A stretch of DNA of 64,000 nt from Ereboglobus luteus (lineage in GTDB: Bacteria > Verrucomicrobiota > Verrucomicrobiia > Opitutales > Opitutaceae): contig NZ_CP023004.1 of the NCBI RefSeq assembly GCF_003096195.1, forward strand, positions 349,299-413,298, written 5' to 3'. The translations under genes were made by a program, and so were the position numbers. This document shows positions 55,900 through 64,000 of this stretch, one piece after another (position 1 is the first letter of the stretch; each line of letters begins with the position of its first letter). The notes under the pieces were generated by a model, which had not been told where the DNA came from, made no database searches, and saw nothing but the letters and a program-made list of their open reading frames with translations.

Positions 55900-58800
55900 T
55901 TACCAAAGCGTGCGCCAGCCGAGGTTGACGCTCCAGGGCCGCTCGTATGCGCTGGCGGTTGCGTATTCATAATCCAAATACACAGAGGCCTTTTCGGTAA
56001 GTCTCACGCTCATGCCAAAGCCGCACTCGAATCGCCATTCATTAAGTGACGCATTAAAATCGCGTGTGTATGCATGGACTGTGCCGCCACCGGTGTCGCT
56101 CTTCGCCCAAAAGATTTTGGCGTAGGGATTCCACCGTCCGAATGAGCGCCCCACCCGCAAACCGCCGCGGTATTGGGTTGAACGGGAGCCGTCCACTTTC
56201 ACGGGAAGGGAGGACTCAAATGTTTTCGCGTCATAGTTCGCCCCGTTGAGCCAAACCATGGCCATTTGAATCGAGGGTTCAAACCACCATTCGCTTATCA
56301 AGTGGCTGCGCCGCCCGAACTCGATGGAAAACCCTTCCGCGTTGCTGTTGTAGCTGGCATGGGTCATCCTGTTATCAACCGTGCGCGTATCGAAACTGTT
56401 CTTCGTGCGATCGGCCTTCAGCGCAAGGTCGCCATACCAACCGCTTTTGTGAAGCATTGTGGCATAAAGGCCGATGCCATACGAGTTGCTGTCGCCCGAA
56501 CCAAAATTATAGAAATCGCGGTCAACCCAGCCGAAATCGACAAACGCACCCGCAAACAAAACCATGCTGTCCTTGATGGCAAAGGCGCGGTCCGCGCCCG
56601 CGGTTATGCCGTCGTTGGTCTGCTCAAAGGACCTGCCCAGCAATTTGTGATTCACCTTGAGCAGGGAGCTGCGCCCGCGCGCCCAAATCGTGCCCTTGGA
56701 TTCACCCGGCTTAAACTCATCCAAATCGGCGCGAATCTCGCCCATGCGCAAATACAGTGCATCGAGCGAATAATGCCAGTCTTTGCCGGCCATTGCCGCC
56801 GAACCAATAACCGCATCCGCGGTGGCGCCCAAGCCGCTGTCTGCAAGATACCACCGGTTAAAATTATCCGTGTAGGTGGACTCATCCTCGCCGCCCTTGA
56901 CCAACTGCAACGCGACAAGACCAGATTCATAGTGGGAAATCGGTGATCCATTGACATCGACCAAGTGGTAACGCGTCGCGTCCCCCTCGGCGGTGTCGAT
57001 CAATGGCGTGTATGAACCGTCCATCGGCGCGAAATACTCGGGATTGGCGCTATTGATATACACACCGTGCGTGCCGCTTCCGGCGGTCAATACCGTGACG
57101 TGATTGGCGGCGCGGCCAACGGGCATCACGGGCGAAAGCGATGCGATGGCGTGATCGCGCACGGCCTTGAAGTCGACATTGAACTCAAGGATACCATCGG
57201 AGCCCAAAAGTTTTTCAATGGTCGCCCTGCGGAAAGTAGTGCCGGCAGAAGTGAAGCGGAGGCGTCCACGATCAGTAAGGGTGATTTCACCAAGCGCGAA
57301 AGTGCGCGTGGCATTGTCATACGTATTGATAATGAGCGCGCCATTGCTGGTGACGTGAATCTTGCTGTTGGTGCCGCCCAAGGCGGAAGTGTGGCTGGCA
57401 ATCAGCTTGGCTCCGCTGCTGATTTCAATTTGCGGCAGATTATATGCGCGGTTGATCGTCACCTCAGCATTGTTGGAAAACGCGAGCATGCCATCGCCGG
57501 TAATTTCATTGGAAAGCGTGCCCGTGCCGCTGAATTCGATGATGCCGCCAGCCTCTGCCTTGATCTTGCTGGAACCGAGTGCATCGAGTTCGTCCGCAAT
57601 GAGGCGCCCTTCGGCAATGTTCACCTGAACGTTCAGCCCCGGGTTGGATTGGGCGACCGTCATCGCCCCCGTGCCGGTTTTCATTATCGTTCCGCTGCCC
57701 GCGAGCCGGTTGTTGAAATAGGTATTCGCACCGTCGGCGGCGAGTTCGAGCGTGCCGCCAAACGCGATGGTTCCTGTGCCAAGCGCGCCGCCATCGGTGA
57801 GGCGAAGCGTGGCGTCCGCGGCAACGGTCGTGTTTATGTTCAAGTCCGTGTTTGCAGAACTGATGGTGAGCGTGTTGCTGCGCAGGGTGAGTTGACTGGT
57901 ATTGTCAGCCGAGGCGGTCAGCGCGCCCGAAATCGTGCCACCGTCAAGGACAAGCGACGAGGCGGAGCCAAAATCGGTCGTCGCGCCGTTATCAACAAAC
58001 AACCCCGTGCCCTTGGCATCGGTCACGGTGAGCGTGCCGCTGCCGAGGCTGAGCTTTGCGCCGGCCGCGCCGGTGTAGGCGCCAATGGTCTGGGCGTTGC
58101 CAAACAGTGAATCGCCCGCAAGTTCGGCAACGGTGTTTTGCGAAAGGATGAGATCGGATGTGTCACCAAGGGCATCGGCGGCGGCAAGCCGCAAGGTTCC
58201 ATTGACGACGCGCGTGACGCCGGAGTGCGTGTTGACCCCGCCCAAGGTAACGGCGCCGACCGAGGCATCGATGGCGAGTTCGCCATCCCCGGAAATGATG
58301 GCGTTGAGCGTATTGTCCGACGTGCTGTCGGCGGTGAGCGTCAATGTGCGCCCGCTCTGAATGTCCACTTTCGTCAGCACTGAATCCATATAAAGCCCCG
58401 CGCCCGCGCTGCCTGTGTGGGCAAGGGCCATATTTTCAAAAGTGGCGATCGCATAATCGCCCCAAGTCTGTTGAAACGCGGTATCGATCCGGGTAACGCC
58501 ATTGCTAGCATATAAACCGATCGCCTTGTCGGTGTGCCCCGCAATCGAGTCGGCGGCCATGAGTAATATTGCATCGGAACCGGCATCATCCATTGAAAAC
58601 ACGCTGCCGGAGCGCGCGCCTAAACTGGCCAGGGAGCCTCCCGGTGCGATGTTGTCCACAATGATCTTGCTGGCCTGCGGATCGGTGAAACCAAGCACGC
58701 CGTTGATTTTTAATGTGCCCGTAAAAGCAAGTCCGCTCATCTCCGTGCGCAAGGCGCCACCGGCAAAATCGAGACCGCCTATTCCATAGGAGCCGCTGCC

Positions 58801-61413
58801 AATCGACAAGGTGCCGTTGGTGCCCAATTGAAGATGTGAATTTGCCAGAATCGAGCGTGTGGAGGCGGCAACCGTATCCATATCGTAGCTGGCACCGGCG
58901 CCATCGCCTTGCAGGCGCAAGGTTCCGTGGAAATCGCCCGAGGAAAAATCCAAGTTATGGCCGGTGTTGTTGAATACCAGCGTGCCGCTGCCATTGACCG
59001 CGCCGCCGAAAAGAGCGCTCGCATTATTGAACTGCACCACGCCGGCATTGTGGTTGAACGTGCCCGTGTAATGCGTGTTGTCAGCATTGAGGACAATCGT
59101 GCCCTCGCCGGTTTTTGTGATCACAGAATTGGCATCGCTGCTGGCAATGGAATCGGCGCCGGTAACAGCGGCATCGTCCCCACCGATTGTTACATGTCCG
59201 GCGACATCGAGAGTCGTGATTCCGCCACTTGCCTTCACATATAGGAAACCGCCCGCGGCGGCGTCAGCAACCGCGCCGCCGTTCATGGCTTCATTGCCAG
59301 CGTAGGTGACTGTGGATGTCGCGGCGACGCCGACGGTCAGATTGCCGCCGCCAATATTAATAATAGCACCACCAAAAGAACCCGAAGTATTTGCGGTGAA
59401 AACCGCGTCATCGATTGTGAGCACGCCTGCAATCCCATTATTTATAGCCCCTCCTTGCTCGTCGGCATGGTTGTTAGCAAAAACAACCTGTCCACCTGCA
59501 ATGGAAAACTGGCCATAATTTGCGATGCCCGCGCCTGTTCCACCACTGCCGGAAGTGATGACGACAGTTTTCCCGGGTGCGATCTGGATTTCACCTGTGC
59601 TGTCAGGTGCGATCCTGAGATGGGAAACCATATTTGCCGCGTTGAATGTCATATCCTCGGTGAGGAGAAGGGTCGGCGTATTTGCGCCTGAGCCCATAAA
59701 TGAAACTCCATTTAAACTAGGAGCGCGCAAGAGGCTCTCGACTCTGGCAATACTGAGCGTGCCCGAGTGAAGCTCTGTGCCCCTGGCAAAACTATTGTTG
59801 CCTGTGAGCGTAAGCGTGCCGTTAAACGCGGTGCCGCTTGCGCCGAGCAGCAACTTGCCGGAGGTGCCTGTTGTCAGGCCGATCGCCGACGCGCCATTGA
59901 TGGTATAATTGCCCTCGAGCGTATAGCTGGTGTTGCCAATGAATGCGAGTTGCGAAACAGTCTGCCCGACATCCTGCCCAATCGTCACATTGTCAATACC
60001 GTCGAGCGTGCCAAATGTGACAGAGTCGCCAATAAGGAACGCCATCTCCGCGCCTCCCGCTTCACGCCAATTGGTCTCGCTGAGATTCCAAGTGTTGTTC
60101 GTCGCGCCTGTCCAGACGAGGTGTTTGTTGGTTGCCGTGGAATTCACTGACATGAGAATTTCCGAACCGGTAACGGTCAGCGAGGTCACAGGGAGATTGT
60201 CTGCCAAGCGGGCATATTCGGAGAAATCCAAGCCATTCATGGTGAATTTTGTAGATGACCCCGGTGCGGATATGATCGTGCCGTCACTGCCCGTGAAGAG
60301 AATGGCCTTATTGGTGATGTTGGCCAGGGAGCTGAGGTCGATGTTCAAACTCTCGCCAATAAATACCGTATTGGACACATAAATTGAATCCGCCGTGGTG
60401 CTATTATGATCAACGCGAATAGTTGCGGCACCCGCCACTGATTGGCCCCAGCCAGAGTCATCATTATAAGCAAGATTGAGATTGCCTTGAATATTTAGCT
60501 GACCGATCGCGCCCGCACCGTCACCGGCGGAAATCGTGCCGTTATGCGATACTTTCACACTGCCACCCTCACCGGCAACCATCACTCCGCTACCCGCCAG
60601 CAAGGCGGAGCGCGACTTCACAAGTCCCATGCCGGCGGCATTTCCGCCCACATATAAGACCTTGTTGGTGCCGCTAATTGTAAACATGGAACCTTGGCCG
60701 ATGTGAAGCTCACCCCGGCCCGAGGCACCGTTTCCAATGTAAACATTCGAGCTGAACCGGGCGCGCCCGCCATCCTCAAGCGTCATAATACCCACGCCCC
60801 TGAATCCGATGTGCCCCTCGTTGTTACCTTCCAACAATGAATTCGAACCGTTGATCGTGACATAACCGGCGGGATTCGCACCAGACGGGATATTGTTTCC
60901 TCCACTCGGGTCATAGCCCATGGAAAAGTTGCCAACCGTGGTGACGTGCCCGCCATCAAGGATGTTCAAGACACCGGTGCCAATGCGGCCAACATACATG
61001 AGGTTGCCGCCAGCCAGCGTTGAGCCGGCTCCCTTGACGGTAACGATTCCAAGACTGTTGGCCGCCGCGCCAGACATTACGTGTCCGCTTACGTTCAATG
61101 TGCCGCCATTGAGTATCTCAAGCCCGCCTTTGCGCCCGGCCGTGGGGCCACCGACTTCTATGCGTCCGATGGTTGCCGCCGTCACTCCATCTATGACAGC
61201 GGTTCCGGTGTTCTGAATATAGGCATTATCCGATGCGCCGGGCATGGCGGCCCCGGCCCAATTGCCCATATCCGTCCAGTCGCCGGTCCCCGTGCCGGCC
61301 CAATCACGATTTGCTCCATTGAGGAGCGGGGATAGGCAAAGCACGAGTGCGCCAAAGTGGAAAACAGAAAGCCTCGGACAAGCGCGGAACATGGTGAGGG
61401 ACTTGAATTTCAT
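55900..61413 (-). CDS. Autotransporter-barrel surface protein
   Basis: The protein has 1837 residues from the ATG at 61413, with a signal-like segment (LSVFHFGALVLCLSPLL). The passenger (50-1540) is a Gly/Ala/Thr/Asn-rich beta-helix with many short repeats (NWAGAAMPGASDNAYIQ, LEILNGGTLNVSG, GVLNILDGGHVTTVGN, LTLTGNNSFARGTELHSG), typical of autotransporter-associated and PEP-CTERM-like strands. The last 280 residues form an outer-membrane barrel (GTIWARGRSSLLKV, YLDYEYATASAYERPWSV) and end in Trp, the usual Bam-recognised terminal aromatic. It is probably displayed at the surface; no enzymatic motif is seen. It sits between the TonB receptor and the esterase gene. Confidence 0.88.
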   Translation of the reverse strand: MKFKSLTMFRACPRLSVFHFGALVLCLSPLLNGANRDWAGTGTGDWTDMGNWAGAAMPGASDNAYIQNTGTAVIDGVTAATIGRIEVGGPTAGRKGGLEILNGGTLNVSGHVMSGAAANSLGIVTVKGAGSTLAGGNLMYVGRIGTGVLNILDGGHVTTVGNFSMGYDPSGGNNIPSGANPAGYVTINGSNSLLEGNNEGHIGFRGVGIMTLEDGGRARFSSNVYIGNGASGRGELHIGQGSMFTISGTNKVLYVGGNAAGMGLVKSRSALLAGSGVMVAGEGGSVKVSHNGTISAGDGAGAIGQLNIQGNLNLAYNDDSGWGQSVAGAATIRVDHNSTTADSIYVSNTVFIGESLNIDLSSLANITNKAILFTGSDGTIISAPGSSTKFTMNGLDFSEYARLADNLPVTSLTVTGSEILMSVNSTATNKHLVWTGATNNTWNLSETNWREAGGAEMAFLIGDSVTFGTLDGIDNVTIGQDVGQTVSQLAFIGNTSYTLEGNYTINGASAIGLTTGTSGKLLLGASGTAFNGTLTLTGNNSFARGTELHSGTLSIARVESLLRAPSLNGVSFMGSGANTPTLLLTEDMTFNAANMVSHLRIAPDSTGEIQIAPGKTVVITSGSGGTGAGIANYGQFSIAGGQVVFANNHADEQGGAINNGIAGVLTIDDAVFTANTSGSFGGAIINIGGGNLTVGVAATSTVTYAGNEAMNGGAVADAAAGGFLYVKASGGITTLDVAGHVTIGGDDAAVTGADSIASSDANSVITKTGEGTIVLNADNTHYTGTFNHNAGVVQFNNASALFGGAVNGSGTLVFNNTGHNLDFSSGDFHGTLRLQGDGAGASYDMDTVAASTRSILANSHLQLGTNGTLSIGSGSYGIGGLDFAGGALRTEMSGLAFTGTLKINGVLGFTDPQASKIIVDNIAPGGSLASLGARSGSVFSMDDAGSDAILLMAADSIAGHTDKAIGLYASNGVTRIDTAFQQTWGDYAIATFENMALAHTGSAGAGLYMDSVLTKVDIQSGRTLTLTADSTSDNTLNAIISGDGELAIDASVGAVTLGGVNTHSGVTRVVNGTLRLAAADALGDTSDLILSQNTVAELAGDSLFGNAQTIGAYTGAAGAKLSLGSGTLTVTDAKGTGLFVDNGATTDFGSASSLVLDGGTISGALTASADNTSQLTLRSNTLTISSANTDLNINTTVAADATLRLTDGGALGTGTIAFGGTLELAADGANTYFNNRLAGSGTIMKTGTGAMTVAQSNPGLNVQVNIAEGRLIADELDALGSSKIKAEAGGIIEFSGTGTLSNEITGDGMLAFSNNAEVTINRAYNLPQIEISSGAKLIASHTSALGGTNSKIHVTSNGALIINTYDNATRTFALGEITLTDRGRLRFTSAGTTFRRATIEKLLGSDGILEFNVDFKAVRDHAIASLSPVMPVGRAANHVTVLTAGSGTHGVYINSANPEYFAPMDGSYTPLIDTAEGDATRYHLVDVNGSPISHYESGLVALQLVKGGEDESTYTDNFNRWYLADSGLGATADAVIGSAAMAGKDWHYSLDALYLRMGEIRADLDEFKPGESKGTIWARGRSSLLKVNHKLLGRSFEQTNDGITAGADRAFAIKDSMVLFAGAFVDFGWVDRDFYNFGSGDSNSYGIGLYATMLHKSGWYGDLALKADRTKNSFDTRTVDNRMTHASYNSNAEGFSIEFGRRSHLISEWWFEPSIQMAMVWLNGANYDAKTFESSLPVKVDGSRSTQYRGGLRVGRSFGRWNPYAKIFWAKSDTGGGTVHAYTRDFNASLNEWRFECGFGMSVRLTEKASVYLDYEYATASAYERPWSVNLGWRTLW

Positions 61414-61556
61414 AGTAGGTGAGTGTTGCGAGTTAAACGTGAGGTAAGAAGGCAATATAATTTATACTATTTAATGAAATATAGGGGCCTTGATATTAAT
61501 ATAAGCAAGGGCACCCTATCATATTGTGTTTATTTCATATAGATTCATAAGGGCTC
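61414..61556 (-). promoter_or_regulatory. AT-rich spacer between TonB receptor and autotransporter genes
   Basis: These 143 bases are much more AT-rich than their surroundings. An imperfect hairpin (61486-61512, arms GGCCTTG and CAAGGGC around an ATATTAATAT core) lies downstream of the receptor stop on the minus strand, without a T-run. Closer to the autotransporter start there are TATAAA/TATAAT-like words on the minus strand, possibly a -10 element. The assignment is weak. Confidence 0.3.
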
Positions 61557-64000
61557 CTAGAATGTTGCCCTGATAGTGAAAGTAACTTTGCGAGGTGTGG
61601 TATAGCGGAAGCCTTGGGGTACTTGCTTGCCTCCCTCCATCTGGGGGCTGCCATTCTCGGCGAAGACGGGATTGCCGTTTTCGTCGCGTTTTTGCCAAGT
61701 GTAATTATTGCTAGCCGTGCTGTTGCCGATTCCACTGGAATATATATATTTGTCGGAATTGAAGAGATTGCTGACGTTCACTTGGAACAGGAAGTTGCGC
61801 CGCCACAGCTTGAAGTTATAGGAAAGCATGGCGGAAGAAATCATGGAACGGTCAGATTTGTATCCCCATCCGGGAGTTTCTTTCCAATCGCCTGTGGGCT
61901 TTTTCTTACCGGAAGTATCCACGCCATTATCCACGGATGCATCCCAATACTTATGAATACCAAGAATGCGAGGTCCGACAAATTGAGCGCCACCGCCAAT
62001 TTTTAGACCTTTTAATGGACCGCGGAGAAATGTGTATGAAGTGAAGACATTGGCCGTGTAATCAGGCGTGCCGACCAACGGACGCCCGTCCACGCGATTG
62101 CGCATAACCATGTCGACATAAGCCAAATCGTTTTTCATATCCTGTCTCTGCTGATCGCTTGCATATTCAAATTCGGTGAGAGCATACCACTCGGGAGAAT
62201 GCTCGGCAATATAGGCCTTGGTTGCCGGAGAAGAATTGTTCTGCGCATTATCAGTTATAGCACCATTAATAACAATGGACCACGCTCTGGTGGGGTTTAT
62301 CATGATGTCCATCTCCCAACCATCGACATCCAGATCAACGGTGTCTCCATAGGTTTGCATGGCTTTATCATAGTCGTCAGCACGCTTGGCTTTTTGATCC
62401 CACTGCGGGTCAGACGTGGTTCTGTAAGCCTCTTCATACATAGTTCTGGCCATATCCCACAGGCCTCCTCTCGCGCCGGTGCTGGTTGCAAAATTAAAGG
62501 CAAGTCCGCTTGCCATGTCACTAGGGCCGCTGGATTGGGATTTATAGTAACCGATACGACCGGAAAAAACAATCCGATCATTTGACTTGAACTCCAACTT
62601 CAACCCCAGATCAATGCCCTTGTTGTCAGGTTGTTTGTGTGGATTATTATAGATATCCAACGATCGATTAACCGTGGTGAAACCCTCGGAGTAATTGCCA
62701 AAAACACCGAGCCATTTAATCGGCCAAACAACCACACCCGCCATTTTGGAGGTTATGCCAAATTTGTTGGGGAAACGAGCGGTGGGATCACTGGAATTGA
62801 TACGGACAGGATCCTTCGAGCGCCAAATGATGCGAAGCTCGGGATCATTCGTATCATCATCGGGGAGATTCGGATTGATGCTAATATTCGAACCTCCCCG
62901 GATGCCTGTGCGTCCATTGAGGTGATCGGTCATGTCCTCCTTATATTCATCATGACGTATTCCGATGGTAGTGTTAAGAATGCCATCCCAATAACGGCCG
63001 GCAAGGGCCGCCTGATAATAGTTCATGCGGCTCTTTCGTAACTGGCGCTCATAAGTGAGGTAATCGATTTCATACGAGCCAAAACTTTGGGGTTCATCGT
63101 AAATGGGCGCATCGCCATCATCAAGATAACGACGGAGCCAGACTCGGTTTTCATTTTTATCAATGCTTCCGTTGTTGGTGCGCACGTAGCCCTTCACGGT
63201 GCGATCCGTGTAATCCTCGCGGCGCCCCACGATGCCGACAAGGCGCTGATCCATAATCCCCCATTGAAATAGATAGGCAGCCATGAATCTGTAATCACGA
63301 GCCCATTTGCGATTATACTCGCGGGCGTATTGAGTGTCGGTAAACGCGCGCCCGGCATTGGGATTGATATTATCATCAACATCCACACCCTCTCCCGGCA
63401 TGGCGTCCCTGCGCTCCGGCAGATATTTCTGCAGATCATAATAAACGAGTTCGTTGACGCCCCGGACAAAATTTTTGGATCCACGATACTGAAGGTTCAT
63501 GGCGGCTTCAAGCGCGAGATTGCCAATCGCGTAGTTGGCATGCCCCCCCACAGATACCAATCCGCCTCTCCCCACGGGGTCTTTTTCGGAATATGGCTGT
63601 ATTCTTTGCTCGGAAGCGACATGGGGTAATCCTCCCGGTTTGTATAGACACTCATGTTTTCGGCAACCGTCGGATAGATTGGATAGTTCTGTCCAAGGCC
63701 GAGGGAACGAACGGCTGGCTGCCAATCCATGAGGGGGATATAATTGGAGGGATCATAAGAAGAGTTATTGCTCATGAACACGAGGTGACTGGAGTCGGTG
63801 CCAACACCCCGTCCCAACCCGAGCTCAGCCGGGGTGACAAACCCCGCATTGTTTCCACCTGTTGTATCAAGATATCTGTAATCTGAAGCCCATTTTATGG
63901 TCCCACTGGCAATGGCATCATAGTCAGCTTTGGTGTAGTATGGGCCGTTTTTAACGATACCAGTGTAATCTTTATCAAGTTTCGATGTATCACTCCAGTC
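61557..64000 (-). CDS. TonB-dependent receptor, 5'-truncated by the window and with a frame change
   Basis: The C-terminal part of a TonB-dependent outer-membrane receptor: many alternating strands (GNLALEAAMNLQYRGSKNF, NSDKYIYSSGIGNST) and the terminal strand RKVTFTIRATF, ending in Phe. From the window edge (64000) to about 63549 the reading frame (LGLGQNYPIYPTVAENMSVY) is open with no stop. From about 63543 onward the receptor continues in another frame (GGHANYAIGNLALE) to the stop at 61557. The switch falls at a G7 tract (63543-63549). The N-terminal plug is outside the window. It probably imports oligosaccharides; no SusD-like gene is beside it here. Confidence 0.8.

Noticed and set aside
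1-64000. tRNA/rRNA genes, CRISPR array, prophage or transposase
   Set aside because: No cloverleaf-like TTCGA-containing ends, spacer-repeat periodicity or integrase/transposase motifs were noticed by eye; this is not a computed search.
55900-64000. A classic SusC/SusD pair
   Set aside because: No SusD-like lipoprotein is next to the TonB receptor within the window; one could lie upstream outside it.

Overview
The window looks like chromosomal DNA from a GC-rich, diderm, polysaccharide-degrading bacterium. A member of the Verrucomicrobiota, probably Opitutaceae-like, fits best. This is an inference from gene content: an autotransporter-barrel protein, a TonB-dependent receptor with no SusD partner, a pyrophosphate-type phosphofructokinase, very large exported carbohydrate-active proteins, and few recognisable Shine-Dalgarno sequences. 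No rRNA, tRNA, CRISPR array, transposase or integrase was recognised.

Region 1 (1-13.4 kb) is mostly housekeeping. It holds a BrkB/YihY membrane protein, PPi-phosphofructokinase, a minus-strand set made of a Tat-exported Fe-S aldo/keto reductase and two exported proteins, citrate synthase, a small exported protein, a PtsN-like PTS IIA protein, the MeaB GTPase, a ParE-type toxin/antitoxin pair and transketolase. Two clear rho-independent terminators lie here.

Region 2 (13.5-42.7 kb) is a run of 15 minus-strand genes (16 reading frames, because one gene is split) with gaps of at most 72 bp and several 4-bp overlaps. It reads from a GH2 beta-mannosidase at 42.7 kb to a DUF2961/GH172 protein at 13.5 kb. 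It combines enzymes with signal peptides (giant modular proteins, acetyl-esterase, FAD oxidoreductase, mutarotase-like protein) with enzymes that appear cytoplasmic (two GH29 fucosidases, GH172, a GHL6-like hydrolase, beta-mannosidase). It also has a small catabolic set: Gfo/Idh/MocA oxidoreductase, Na+:solute symporter, 2-hydroxyacid dehydrogenase, TIM-barrel isomerase/epimerase and a UroD-family protein.

Region 3 (43.0-48.6 kb) is a divergent plus-strand operon: a small exported protein, two SGNH hydrolases, a sialate O-acetylesterase-type enzyme and a Gfo/Idh/MocA oxidoreductase. The 350-bp divergent intergenic region holds an 18-bp palindrome inside a 13-bp inverted-repeat pair.

Region 4 (48.6-64 kb) is again minus strand: a 1540-residue GH-like/beta-propeller protein, a second sialate O-acetylesterase-type protein with an N-terminal beta-sandwich, a 1837-residue autotransporter and a TonB-dependent receptor that runs off the window.

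Together regions 2-4 look like one glycan-utilisation locus for a fucosylated, heavily O-acylated polymer or glycan, possibly containing beta-mannosyl residues. The most unusual content is a set of giant modular exoproteins sharing home-made modules: an N-terminal jelly-roll-like module, a GHL10-like barrel, and a C-terminal beta-sandwich that is also found on a fucosidase. Two genes, the esterase/GH fusion and the TonB receptor, are each interrupted by a -1 frame change at a poly-G tract.
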